Source of the DNA: Flavobacterium proteolyticum
GTDB lineage: Bacteria; Bacteroidota; Bacteroidia; Flavobacteriales; Flavobacteriaceae
Reading direction: 5' to 3'
DNA length: 64,000 nucleotides
Assembly (NCBI RefSeq): GCF_015223105.1
Contig: NZ_JADFTZ010000003.1
Span: forward strand, 124,001 to 188,000
Position numbers and translations under genes: made by a program. Of the stretch, positions 24,821 through 33,687 are shown piece after piece. The notes below the pieces were generated by a model. It searched no databases. It worked only from the letters and a program-made list of their open reading frames with translations, and had not been told where the DNA came from. Every line of letters begins with the position of its first letter. The stretch's first letter is position 1.

Positions 24821-25616
24821 CGACATTACTCAAAAAACATATAAAAAGTTGTCCATTCAGGTTTCCTTGAGTGGACTTTCTTTTTGTGTATTTGATTTAC
24901 TTTCCAACAAAGTAATAAACAGCATGTCAATTCTCTTTGAAAAAAACAAAGTAATTGAAGAACAATTGTGGAGAACCTTTGTGGATTATCCCATTCTGAC
25001 AAAATCATTTGATGAAGTAATGGTAATTCATGATAATAACTTGAACACTTTTGTGCCTACTTCCCTATTTGATGTTCATTTTTTAGCAAGTTATTTGCAA
25101 TACAATACCAAAGTTTTTGAAACGGATTTTTTTATCTATGATGTTATTTTTCCTTACGAAATGAATAATGTTTATGTTCCTTTCGTTAATATCAATAACT
25201 TTTTATTAGATCAATACGAAACTTTTGAATACCAAAATGCGAATTCTATTTTAGTAAAACAACTTTTGGATTTGTCCAAGAATAAAGAAGAAAAACAAGT
25301 TTTTATTCATCTTCAAAAAGAGCATTTTGAAATTGTTGTGGTAAAAAATCAACAATTGTTACTTTTCAATTCATTTCAATACAATACACCAGAAGATTTT
25401 ATTTATTTCATCTTGTTTACCTGTGAACAATTGCAATTAAATCCAGAAACTATTTCGGTTCAGCTTTTTGGAAATTGTACGGAAGAAGATGCGTTTTTTA
25501 AAATTGCATACCAATACATTAGAAATTGTACTTTACTTGATGTTTCAAACAAAGCTTCAATCTTAGACGTTTCTTCTGCAGAATTGCGAAATCACTTTAT
25601 ACTTTATCATTCATGA
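24804..25616 (+). CDS. DUF3822-family protein
   Basis: 270 residues, soluble, with an ASKHA/actin-like feel (LSIQVSLSGLSFCVFDLLSN, VFIHLQKEHFEIVVVKNQQLLLF). DUF3822 proteins are widespread in Bacteroidota, usually just before rsmD, and their role is unknown. The 4-bp overlap with rsmD suggests coupled translation. Confidence 0.85.
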   Translation: MVITNNDITQKTYKKLSIQVSLSGLSFCVFDLLSNKVINSMSILFEKNKVIEEQLWRTFVDYPILTKSFDEVMVIHDNNLNTFVPTSLFDVHFLASYLQYNTKVFETDFFIYDVIFPYEMNNVYVPFVNINNFLLDQYETFEYQNANSILVKQLLDLSKNKEEKQVFIHLQKEHFEIVVVKNQQLLLFNSFQYNTPEDFIYFILFTCEQLQLNPETISVQLFGNCTEEDAFFKIAYQYIRNCTLLDVSNKASILDVSSAELRNHFILYHS

Positions 25617-26191
25617 GAATTATCTCCGGAAAACACAAAGGACGCCGTTTAGTAGCTCCAAAAAACTTACCTGTTCGTCCTACAACCGACATGTGTAAAG
25701 AATCCTTATTCAATATTTTGAATAATTATTTTAATTTTCATGGATTAAAAGTTTTGGATTTATTCTCAGGAACTGGAAACATCAGTTACGAATTTGCTTC
25801 TCGTGGTGCTGGACCAATAACTAGTGTTGATGGTGATATGGGTTGTGTTAATTTCATCAAAAAAACGGCAACGGAATTAGATTTAGATATTTGTGTAATT
25901 AAGAGTGATGTTTTCAAATTTTTAGAAAAAAGCAAAGCAAGTTATGATATTATTTTTGCTGATCCACCATATGATTTGAGTCAGGAAAATTTTGAAAAAA
26001 TCATTCAACTTATTTTTGAAAACGAACTTTTAGACGAAGAAGGAATGTTAATTGTAGAACATTCAAAACATACCAAATTAGATCATTTGACTAATTTTTC
26101 TTTTTCAAAAAGTTACGGAGGTTCTGTATTTTCTTTTTACGAGTTTGAAAGTGACGAAGAAGAAGATTATGAAGAGGAAGACGAAGGATAA
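25613..26191 (+). CDS. rsmD: 16S rRNA (guanine(966)-N(2))-methyltransferase
   Basis: 192 residues. N-terminus MRIISGKHKGRRLVAP and RPTTDMCKESLFNIL are diagnostic of RsmD, LDLFSGTGNISYEFASRGA is the AdoMet loop, and DIIFADPPYD is the N2-guanine methyltransferase DPPY motif. It methylates G966 of 16S rRNA. The end carries an unusual Asp/Glu-rich tail (SDEEEDYEEEDEG). The gene ends about 20 bp before the RNase P RNA (opposite strand). Confidence 0.95.
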   Translation: MRIISGKHKGRRLVAPKNLPVRPTTDMCKESLFNILNNYFNFHGLKVLDLFSGTGNISYEFASRGAGPITSVDGDMGCVNFIKKTATELDLDICVIKSDVFKFLEKSKASYDIIFADPPYDLSQENFEKIIQLIFENELLDEEGMLIVEHSKHTKLDHLTNFSFSKSYGGSVFSFYEFESDEEEDYEEEDEG

Positions 26192-26207
26192 AATCGTCAC
26201 AAAATAA

Positions 26208-26527
26208 AAAAGCAGACCTATAAGCCGGATTCTGTCTCCGAATAAATCGGAGCCTTATCATTTATCTAGATTACGCATTACTACGTAACTCAAGCTGCCT
26301 ACCCTTCAACATCGGACGAGTCGCCCTTATTCTGATTACTCAGAAACTGCTGATATACTTGGCATTTCACCGCATAGAGTTTACCTGGTTTCACTACAGC
26401 ATTACCTGTACATACTTTCTGTTGCACTTGTCCTCACCTTTCGATGGATGGGCGTTACCCACTATGCTACTCTGTGGTGTCCGGACTTTCCTCCCCGCCA
26501 AGGCGGGACGATAAGGCGGTCTGCGGT
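26208..26527 (-). ncRNA. rnpB: RNase P RNA (bacterial type A)
   Basis: On the minus strand the 5' end pairs with the 3' end through a P1 helix: GCAGACC (26524-26518) with GGTCTGC (26218-26212). The conserved GAGGAAAGTCCGG core lies near the 5' end and the universal AGAATCCGGCTTATAGG element near the 3' end. It processes the 5' ends of tRNA precursors. Ends are approximate, and the T-rich stretch down to 26201 may be the terminator. Confidence 0.93.
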
Positions 26528-26528
26528 G

Positions 26529-26536
26529 CAAACTTA
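26529..26536 (-). promoter_or_regulatory. Candidate -7 box of rnpB
   Basis: Minus strand TAAGTTTG lies just upstream of the RNase P RNA 5' end, at the expected distance from the transcript start. Confidence 0.6.
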
Positions 26537-26652
26537 CGATAATTTATAACGTTTTAAATAAATTTTAATACATAGTTTAACATAATCTTTAGCTTTTAAA
26601 AGCTAATATATTCGTAAATTTATAGATTGCAAATTTATAATACTTAATTCTT

Positions 26653-26961
26653 ATGTCAACTATTTATCACTACGCTTCTGTCTCCGAAGCGCTTATAAAA
26701 TTAAGAGAGAAAGGGTTTACATTTGATTTCAATCAAAATGAAGAAGATATTATTTTGCATCCCGAAGATTATACCATCAACCACATTTATCATTACGAAG
26801 GAAATTCAAATCCAGATGATGAAGCAACCGTTTACGGAATAGTTTCTAAATATGGATTAAAAGGCGTTTTTGTAACTGGAACTTCTGCTAATTCTTCTGA
26901 TAAAAATGCTGAAGCTATTGCTAAACTTTCAATTAAAGGCAAGCATTCCACAACTCTTTAA
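26653..26961 (+). CDS. Small conserved flavobacterial protein
   Basis: 102 residues ([21 protein letters not shown], then [20 protein letters not shown] and [16 protein letters not shown]). Similar proteins are sometimes labelled phosphoribosylpyrophosphate synthetase in databases, but no PRPP-synthetase motif is present and the length rules it out. Function unknown; no signal peptide. Confidence 0.8.
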   Translation: MSTIYHYASVSEALIKLREKGFTFDFNQNEEDIILHPEDYTINHIYHYEGNSNPDDEATVYGIVSKYGLKGVFVTGTSANSSDKNAEAIAKLSIKGKHSTTL

Positions 26962-27023
26962 TAGCAAAATATCAAATTGTGAATAACTTTTATAAAGATT
27001 CCCTCCAATTTGAATTGCGGAAT

Positions 27024-27054
27024 TTGCTTTTTGGAATTTCCCAACCTATATTTG
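27024..27054 (+). promoter_or_regulatory. Promoter of dnaX
   Basis: TTG at 27024-27026, a 20-bp spacer and TATATTTG at 27047-27054, ending 16 bp before the dnaX ATG. Confidence 0.68.
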
Positions 27055-27070
27055 TGTTTCAATAGAATTT

Positions 27071-28144
27071 ATGGAACAATTTATCGTATCAGCTCGTAAA
27101 TATCGTCCGCAGACATTTAAAGATGTTGTGGGCCAACAAGCTATTACCAATACGTTGTTGAATGCTATTGAAACGAATCACTTGGCACAAGCCTTATTAT
27201 TTACTGGACCTCGTGGTGTAGGAAAAACAACCTGTGCCCGAATTCTAGCTCGAAAAATCAATCAAGAAGGTTATGATGATCCGTATGAGGATTTCTCATT
27301 TAACGTTTTTGAATTAGATGCGGCTTCTAATAATGGTGTTGATGATATTAGAAGTATTATCGACCAAGTAAGAATACCTCCACAAACCGGAAAATATAAG
27401 GTATATATCATTGACGAGGTGCACATGCTTTCACAAGCAGCTTTTAATGCTTTCTTGAAAACATTAGAAGAACCACCTAAGCATGCCATTTTCATTTTAG
27501 CAACTACCGAGAAACATAAAATTATTCCAACGATTTTATCCCGTTGTCAAATTTTTGATTTCAAAAGAATTACGGTTAAAGATGCGAAAGAACACTTAGC
27601 CGAAATTGCGAAAGAACAAGGAATTACTTTTGAAGATGACGCACTTCACATCATTGCTCAAAAAGCAGATGGTGCTATGCGTGATGCTTTGTCTATTTTT
27701 GACAGAGTAGTTTCATATTGCGGAAATAACTTAACTCGTCAAGCAGTAACAGAAAACTTAAACGTTTTAGATTTTGAATATTACATCAAAATCACTGATT
27801 TAATTTTAGAAAATAAGATTCCAGATTTACTTTTAGCTTACAATGACATTTTAGCAAAAGGTTTTGATGGACATCATTTTATTGCTGGCTTGGCTTCGCA
27901 TTTTAGAGATTTATTGGTTTGTAAAAATCCTGCAACTTTATCTTTATTGGAAGCGGGAGAACATGCCCAAAGTTTATATGCAGCTCAATCTCACAAAGCG
28001 ATGCACGATTTCTTATTGAAAGGAATTGAATTAGCTAATGAGTGTGATTTGAAATATAAAGTCAGTCAAAATCAGCGCCTTTTAGTCGAGCTTTGTTTGA
28101 TGCAATTAGCCTCTATCACTTTTGATGGAGAAAAAAAAAAGTAG
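27071..28144 (+). CDS. dnaX: DNA polymerase III gamma form (frame 0 of dnaX)
   Basis: Clamp-loader ATPase, 357 residues when read without frameshift. Walker A is FTGPRGVGKTTCARIL, Walker B/DExx is VYIIDEVHMLS, sensor 1 lies in FILATTEKHKIIPTILSRCQ (SRC motif), and domain III follows. The Cys4 zinc module of enterobacterial DnaX is absent (INQEGYDDPYEDFSFNVFEL replaces it), as in flavobacterial relatives. Frame 0 stops at TAG 28142-28144 directly after a run of ten A, and the tau C-terminus continues in the -1 frame, so this product equals gamma (domains I-III). Confidence 0.93.
   Translation: MEQFIVSARKYRPQTFKDVVGQQAITNTLLNAIETNHLAQALLFTGPRGVGKTTCARILARKINQEGYDDPYEDFSFNVFELDAASNNGVDDIRSIIDQVRIPPQTGKYKVYIIDEVHMLSQAAFNAFLKTLEEPPKHAIFILATTEKHKIIPTILSRCQIFDFKRITVKDAKEHLAEIAKEQGITFEDDALHIIAQKADGAMRDALSIFDRVVSYCGNNLTRQAVTENLNVLDFEYYIKITDLILENKIPDLLLAYNDILAKGFDGHHFIAGLASHFRDLLVCKNPATLSLLEAGEHAQSLYAAQSHKAMHDFLLKGIELANECDLKYKVSQNQRLLVELCLMQLASITFDGEKKK
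28131..28141 (+). other. dnaX slippery run (A10-G)
   Basis: Ten A followed by G. In frame 0 the last codons are AAA AAG TAG, so the heptamer A-AAA-AAG (28135-28141) is the classical -1 slip site used by E. coli dnaX. A GGAG (28127-28130) sits just upstream as a possible anti-SD stimulator. Only a weak 5-bp stem (28141-28145 with 28162-28166) follows, so transcriptional slippage as in Thermus is equally plausible. Confidence 0.8.
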
Positions 28145-28833
28145 CTAAATTTATCATTCCGGCTACATATTACAAGAACAACTCCTACTCTATTTCGGAA
28201 GTTTCTTCATTAAAAACTCAAGTTCCAACTGAAGAAATTCAACCTGTTGTAAAAACAGAACCAATAGTTAGCGAGCCGATCGCGTCTTCAATTCCTGAAG
28301 TTCAAAGTGAAGTAGTTGCTCCAATTGTTCCTGAAATACCAAAACCTGTTTTAACGAATTTAAATCCGACAGGAACTAAAGTTTCAGCACTTTCTTTGGC
28401 GAGTATTAAAGCCAAAAAAGAATTAGAAGCCCAACAACAAACCTTTCAAAAACACAGAGAAGAATTGCCTTCGGAAACGTTTAACGAAACCGATATGTTG
28501 TTGCAATGGAATAAATTTGCTCAAAAAATGACCGATAGTGGCAAGCGTTTATTAGCAACATACATGCAAATGAACGATCCAACATTAAACGGCACCACTA
28601 TAACTTTAGAACTTCCAAATCAAAGTACGAAAGAGGAATTTTTATCGGGTTGCCATGAATTAATGGGTTATTTAAGAGGAAAATTACACAACCACGATAT
28701 TACTATTGAAGTTGTTGTAAACGAAACTACCGAAAATAAATACGCTTTTACACCACAAGAGAAATTTGAACGTTTAAAACAAATTAATCCAGCTTTAGAC
28801 TTGTTGAGAAAGACGTTTGATTTGGATGTTTAA
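28141..28833 (+). CDS. dnaX: DNA polymerase III tau-specific C-terminus (-1 frame of dnaX)
   Basis: Continuation of dnaX in the -1 frame: after the A-run the frame reads VAKFIIPATYYKNNSY, then a Pro/Val/Glu-rich linker, then a folded end (FNETDMLLQWNKFAQKMTDS, PALDLLRKTFDLDV). The linker-plus-domain layout is expected for tau domains IV-V, which bind helicase and polymerase. There is no good independent start (first is a TTG at 28396), so it is made through the slip. The joined tau product would be 587 residues, close to family length. Confidence 0.85.
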   Translation, partial: VAKFIIPATYYKNNSYSISEVSSLKTQVPTEEIQPVVKTEPIVSEPIASSIPEVQSEVVAPIVPEIPKPVLTNLNPTGTKVSALSLASIKAKKELEAQQQTFQKHREELPSETFNETDMLLQWNKFAQKMTDSGKRLLATYMQMNDPTLNGTTITLELPNQSTKEEFLSGCHELMGYLRGKLHNHDITIEVVVNETTENKYAFTPQEKFERLKQINPALDLLRKTFDLDV

Positions 28834-28884
28834 GGAAAATTTAGAAGTAGCATTGAAGCAAAACGCTGTTATAAGCCTTTTTTT

Positions 28885-29754
28885 TTAGAATACTTTCCAC
28901 CATTTTTCTTTTTTAGTCAACTGTTTAATTGTTAAAGTCTTTTTCGGTTTTGGTTTTGTTAATTCAGATTCAAATTGTTTATCTGCTGCATTATTCATAC
29001 CCCAACATGCTGTCCATGACGGTTTGAATAAATAACCTTTTCCGTCATGATTTTTATTGTCATACTCTAAATCCACTGAAATTTTTCCAATTTTTTCGTA
29101 AATATCGGCATAGTCTTTATAAAATAAGTCGGGCATATACCAAGTTACATCCGCTTTGTCTTGCCACTGTCCAAAATTGCAAATTAGAACTTCTGTATTT
29201 TGAAAGTCTTTAATTGTCGGTTTATTGCTTTGATTCAGTCGAGTAGTTACTACTAAGTTATATGCAGTTTCTGGATTATTGTCTGTTGCTAAAACAACTG
29301 CTCCGCCATAATTACCATTTGATAATTTAAAAACCAAACAGTCGCCTGTTGCGAAAATTGGTGTTTTTAATTTTTTTCTTTTTCTTGGTTTAGCTTTTGG
29401 TCTGTCAGACTTTATTTTTTCAAGGAACTTGTCAAGTGCAATTTTTCGTTTTTTAATGTCTTGTTCACTTGCTCCAAGAGAAAGCCAAATTTTCAAGTCT
29501 ACACCTGATAATATTATTTCTTCAACTTTCGATATAATTTTTGGGTCAAGAGATTTTGTCTCCCATTGGGCTAAAGCTAGAGCAAACCACAAACTATTTT
29601 TTTCTTCTTCTATTTCAAGAATTTCCCAATTGTCTTCAATGATTTTTTTGGAAATGATTTCGGGTTGTCCACCCTTGTTATAGAAGTCAAAAAATTCGCT
29701 GTAAACGTCAGCAAATGCGTCATTGTCTTTTATAGATGTTCCCCAAGTCCCCAT
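28885..29754 (-). CDS. DUF4259 domain-containing protein
   Basis: 289 residues. The N-terminus MGTWGTSIKDNDAFADVYSE is the DUF4259 signature. The second half (IFATGDCLVFKLSNGNYGGAVVL) looks like a separate beta-rich domain, and the C-terminus is Lys-rich. Function unknown. No signal peptide and no partner gene; it sits between dnaX and the polyphosphate genes and does not belong to either by content. Confidence 0.82.
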   Translation of the reverse strand: MGTWGTSIKDNDAFADVYSEFFDFYNKGGQPEIISKKIIEDNWEILEIEEEKNSLWFALALAQWETKSLDPKIISKVEEIILSGVDLKIWLSLGASEQDIKKRKIALDKFLEKIKSDRPKAKPRKRKKLKTPIFATGDCLVFKLSNGNYGGAVVLATDNNPETAYNLVVTTRLNQSNKPTIKDFQNTEVLICNFGQWQDKADVTWYMPDLFYKDYADIYEKIGKISVDLEYDNKNHDGKGYLFKPSWTACWGMNNAADKQFESELTKPKPKKTLTIKQLTKKEKWWKVF

Positions 29755-29798
29755 GTCTGTTTTATTTTTCTAAAATGGCTAATAACTAGTAAACATCA

Positions 29799-30689
29799 TC
29801 AAATCTTCCCATAATACATCGCTTTCACGATACCATCGGATAATCCAATTTTTGGTACGTAAATATGACGGGCGCCACTCCATTTCATGGCGTTAAGATA
29901 GATTCTTGTTGCTGGAATAATTACATCGGCGCGGTCTGGGTTTAAACCTATTTCGGCAATTCTTTGTTCGTAGGTCATGCTGTTCAATTTTTGATATTGC
30001 GAACTTACATACACATACGAAAGCGGTTTATCTTGTTGTTTTTCAGATAATTTGAATAATTTATTAATATTTCCACCAGAACCAATTAAGGTGATATCTT
30101 CAAAAGGTTCGGTATTGGTTTTAATCCATTTTTCAATTTCTTGCCAAACGACTTCGTTTACCATGTTATTCAACAAACGAACGGTTCCATTTTTGAATGA
30201 TTTAGATGCGATGATTTTACCTTCGTAGAATAAAGAAAATTCGGTACTTCCTCCACCAACATCAACATACAAATAAGCTTTATCAGTACTAATAAATTGT
30301 TTTAAATCGGATGCCGCAATAATCGCGGCTTCTTTTTTACCATCAATGATATCAATTTTTATATCGGCTTTCTTTTTGATGATTTCAACTACTTCTTTTC
30401 CGTTGTAAGCTTCGCGCATTGCCGATGTTGCACAAGCTTGATATTTTTCTACCTTGTGTACTTTCATCAATAATTTGAAAGCTTTCATGGCATCAATCAT
30501 TCTTTCAATATTTTGCTCGGTAATTTCGCCTACGGTAAAAGCGTCTTGCCCCAAACGAATGGGAACACGAACTAAGGAACTTTTGTTGAATTGTGTTGGA
30601 TGTCCTTCTTGCTCCACAATATTCGTCACCAATAACCTCATGGCATTGGAACCAATATCGATAGCTGCATATTTTTTTATTGTAATCAT
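29799..30689 (-). CDS. Ppx/GppA-family exopolyphosphatase
   Basis: 296 residues with the ASKHA nucleotide-binding fold: phosphate-1 loop AAIDIGSNAMRLLV, phosphate-2 loop LYVDVGGGSTEFSLF, adenosine-type ITLIGSGGNINKL. It has only the two core domains and lacks the C-terminal HD region of long Ppx proteins. It probably hydrolyses polyphosphate ends or pppGpp. Follows ppk1 by 10 bp, so the same transcript makes and degrades polyphosphate. Confidence 0.92.
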   Translation of the reverse strand: MITIKKYAAIDIGSNAMRLLVTNIVEQEGHPTQFNKSSLVRVPIRLGQDAFTVGEITEQNIERMIDAMKAFKLLMKVHKVEKYQACATSAMREAYNGKEVVEIIKKKADIKIDIIDGKKEAAIIAASDLKQFISTDKAYLYVDVGGGSTEFSLFYEGKIIASKSFKNGTVRLLNNMVNEVVWQEIEKWIKTNTEPFEDITLIGSGGNINKLFKLSEKQQDKPLSYVYVSSQYQKLNSMTYEQRIAEIGLNPDRADVIIPATRIYLNAMKWSGARHIYVPKIGLSDGIVKAMYYGKI

Positions 30690-30699
30690 TTATCCTTTA

Positions 30700-32784
30700 T
30701 TATTGCAACTCTTCTGCAATTACGTCTAATTTGTTTTGGTAATAATTATACATTTCTTGTTGGGCTCTGAATGGTTTTTCATCACCACGTTTTCTGTAAC
30801 GATTTAATAAATCAGCAGAATGAATACGAGCTTTTACATTAGCTTTCCAACCTATTTCGAAAGTTTCAATTAATTCTTTTCTAATTTCAGGATCATAAAT
30901 AGGACATGTTACTTCTACTCTTGCGTCTAAATTACGTGTCATGAAATCGGCTGATGAAATGAATACTTCAGGATCACCTGCATTTCCAAAAATATAAATT
31001 CGCGAATGTTCTAAATAATTATCTACTATGCTGATGGCTTCAATATTTTCGCTCAACCCTTTTACTCCAGGAATTAAACAACAAATTCCTCTAATTATCA
31101 ATTGAATTTTTACTCCAGCCTGACTTGCTTCATACAATTTATCCGTCATTTTAAAATCGGATATACTGTTCATTTTTAATTTAATATATGCTTCTTTTCC
31201 AGAAAGCGCATTTAGAATTTCTCTGTCAATTAATTTGTTAAAACGACTTCTTGTGTAATGAGGCGAAACAATTAAATGCTTGTAACGATGTACACGATAA
31301 TTCACATCAAAGAAATCGAAAATCTTAGCAGCGTCTTTTAAAATTTCTGTATTACTTGTAAATAAAGTCACATCGGTGTAAACTTTTGCTGAATTTTCAT
31401 TGAAATTTCCGGTTGAAATAAATCCGTAACGTTTTACTCTTCCTTCTTCAATTCTTTCAATAACACAAATTTTACTATGCACTTTTAAACCTTTTACTCC
31501 AAAAATCAATTCGATTCCTTCCGTTTGCATTTGTTCGGAATATGAAATATTACTTTCTTCATCAAAACGCGCTTGTAATTCAATTTGAACTGTTACTTTT
31601 TTACCGTTTTTTGCTGCATTGATTAACGAACTTACAATTTGAGAGTTCTTAGCCAAACGATATAGTGTAATTTTTATAGAAGCTACTTTTGGATCTAAAG
31701 CCGCTTCTCGCAAAAATTTAATGATATAAGAAAACGACTGATATGGCGCATAAAGCAAGTAATCTTTCTTTTTAATTCGTTCTAAAATACTTCCTTCTAA
31801 TGATAATCCTGGAACTGGTAATGGTAAGTTTTCTCTGTAAAGCAAGTCGTATCGACCTAAATTTGGGAAGTTCATATAATCTCTACGATTGTGATATCTT
31901 CCACCGGGAATAATACTGTCAGAACTTAAAATATTCATTCCTTTAAGGAAAAATTCTAAGGTATCTTTTCCAATTGCTTGATCATAAACAAAACGAACAG
32001 GCTCACCCACTCTCCTTTCTTTAACGGAATTGGAAATTTTTTCCATTAAACTTTTACTCAAATCACTATCGAATTCCAACTGAGCATCACGAGTAATTTT
32101 AATCATGTGCGCTGAAATCGTTTTGTAATCAAAAATATTAAATATACTATTTAAGTTAAGACGGATAACATCATCAAGAAGAATAATATACTGTTTGTCA
32201 GAATTAGAAGGAAGAACTACAAATCGGTTAATCGTATTAGGAATTTCGATTACTGCATATTTAATCTCTTCGCTTTGAGATTCTGATTTCATAACCAATT
32301 TAATTGCTAAATATCCCGAAGTATCTTTTAAAAGAGGAAATTCTTCTAAGTCATTTAACATGATAGTTACTACAGCCGGACTAACTTTTTGAATGAAATA
32401 ATCGTGAATAAAATTTTCTTGATCTTTAGTAACTTGATTTTCGTTAATAATGAAAATATTTTCTTTTTCCAGCTTTTTTTCAATTTCACTTAAAATACGT
32501 AAACTTTCCGATTGTTGTTCGATAACAATATCGGTAATTTCTTTAAGTAATTGTTCAGCCGGAACTCCCAGGATTTTTTCAGTTTCATTAGTTTCAAGAC
32601 TCATACGACGAATTGCCGCATAACGCACTCTGAAAAATTCGTCTAAGTTATTGGAGAAAATTCCAAGAAAACGAAATCGATCTAATAATGGTACATTTTC
32701 ATCATTGGCTTCCTGTAATACTCTCGCATTAAATGTTAACCAACTTTTTTCTCTATCGATATAGTTATTTATGGTATTATTCAT
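30700..32784 (-). CDS. ppk1: Polyphosphate kinase 1
   Basis: 694-residue PPK1, which polymerises ATP gamma-phosphate into polyphosphate. N-terminal helical domain DREKSWLTFNARVLQEA, then the phospholipase-D-like catalytic halves: the autophosphorylated His is in LKVHSKICVIE and the second conserved His is in YLEHSRIYIFGN. RYGFISTGNFNENSAKVYTD is also diagnostic. The start overlaps sixA by 8 bp, pointing to translational coupling. Confidence 0.96.
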   Translation of the reverse strand: MNNTINNYIDREKSWLTFNARVLQEANDENVPLLDRFRFLGIFSNNLDEFFRVRYAAIRRMSLETNETEKILGVPAEQLLKEITDIVIEQQSESLRILSEIEKKLEKENIFIINENQVTKDQENFIHDYFIQKVSPAVVTIMLNDLEEFPLLKDTSGYLAIKLVMKSESQSEEIKYAVIEIPNTINRFVVLPSNSDKQYIILLDDVIRLNLNSIFNIFDYKTISAHMIKITRDAQLEFDSDLSKSLMEKISNSVKERRVGEPVRFVYDQAIGKDTLEFFLKGMNILSSDSIIPGGRYHNRRDYMNFPNLGRYDLLYRENLPLPVPGLSLEGSILERIKKKDYLLYAPYQSFSYIIKFLREAALDPKVASIKITLYRLAKNSQIVSSLINAAKNGKKVTVQIELQARFDEESNISYSEQMQTEGIELIFGVKGLKVHSKICVIERIEEGRVKRYGFISTGNFNENSAKVYTDVTLFTSNTEILKDAAKIFDFFDVNYRVHRYKHLIVSPHYTRSRFNKLIDREILNALSGKEAYIKLKMNSISDFKMTDKLYEASQAGVKIQLIIRGICCLIPGVKGLSENIEAISIVDNYLEHSRIYIFGNAGDPEVFISSADFMTRNLDARVEVTCPIYDPEIRKELIETFEIGWKANVKARIHSADLLNRYRKRGDEKPFRAQQEMYNYYQNKLDVIAEELQ

Positions 32785-33268
32785 TTTTAAAATGGCTTGG
32801 AAATAATGTTGCTATGGTTTTTCCTTTTGATAAATTGTTCCAATCGTCAATGTCAAATTGCAAAGCAACTACACCCGAAGTAGGAACATTATCAATGTAA
32901 AGGTCTCCAAATTTATTAACAAATTTTGTAATAGCTTCATTATGTCCAAAAAGAATTAGACTATCATATGAATTTTCACATTTTTTTATGTTTTTTTCTA
33001 AGCTCTTAGCATCAAAAGTGTATAAATCCTCTGAAAAATGGATAGTTTCAAGCGGAATAGAAAGGTATTGAGAAAATATAAAAGCGGTTTCTTGAGTCCT
33101 TTTTGCTTTACTACTCCATACAATATAAGATGGTGGTAAAATTTCAGGCGTTTTTGCAGCAATTAAATGTGCATCTTTAACTCCTCGTTGGGAGATTGAT
33201 CTTTCAATATCTTGGACTGGTGCATCCCAACTTGACTTTGAATGTCTAATAAGTATTAAATTTTTCAT
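32777..33268 (-). CDS. SixA-like histidine phosphatase
   Basis: 163 residues of the phosphoglycerate-mutase-like superfamily. The catalytic RHG-type motif is LILIRHSKSSWDAP and the second His is in LILFGHNEAITKF. SixA removes phosphate from His-phosphotransfer domains in E. coli; here the linkage to ppk1, whose mechanism uses phosphohistidine, is suggestive but not proof. First gene of the sixA/ppk1/ppx unit. Confidence 0.88.
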   Translation of the reverse strand: MKNLILIRHSKSSWDAPVQDIERSISQRGVKDAHLIAAKTPEILPPSYIVWSSKAKRTQETAFIFSQYLSIPLETIHFSEDLYTFDAKSLEKNIKKCENSYDSLILFGHNEAITKFVNKFGDLYIDNVPTSGVVALQFDIDDWNNLSKGKTIATLFPSHFKNE

Positions 33269-33314
33269 AGTTATTAGTTTAGAGATTCAAATTACTACTT
33301 TTTTTTGAATTAAA

Positions 33315-33342
33315 AGTTAAACCTTTTCATCAATTTTAAGTT
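33315..33342 (+). promoter_or_regulatory. ECF-type promoter-like motif upstream of the giant adhesin
   Basis: GTTAAACCTTTT followed by GTT, with 16 bp between AAACC and GTT, the same spacing as the two motifs at the ECF sigma operon (53161-53188 and 53746-53773). It lies about 345 bp before the adhesin ATG. The surrounding 33269-33687 region is otherwise AT-rich leader in which I see nothing else. Confidence 0.3.
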
Positions 33343-33687
33343 AGTTAGTAGATTTTTTTAAACACTTTATCGAAAACACTCATGTAAAGCTAGCTAAGTA
33401 TTAGTTTTTGAGTAATTTAGCATCAAGAAATTTCTTTAATAGTTGCCCTGACTAGAACTTTAATTACTTTTTATTAAGTAATAGATATGTGTTAAAAAAG
33501 TTTATTTTAAATCATTAAAAAGAATTGCGTTTTAAATTTTTATTTATTCAACTATGTATTGTTGACTACATGTTTTTTCCCCATCTCAATCACACTTACT
33601 ACTTCATTTCTTTCCCCAACTATTAGTTATTTACTACTCGTTTTTGGTCTATTTTTTCAATTATTGTTAAATTAAATCAAAACGTTC

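Noticed and set aside
28131..28833. dnaX as a broken pseudogene
   Set aside because: Conserved domains are intact on both sides of the A-run and the heptamer is a known slip site, so a programmed or slippage product is more likely; a read error remains possible and is listed as the refuting test.
33269..33687. Search for a structured RNA in the 419-bp leader of the giant adhesin
   Set aside because: Only AT-rich sequence and the ECF-like motif are visible; no convincing stem or riboswitch core found by eye.
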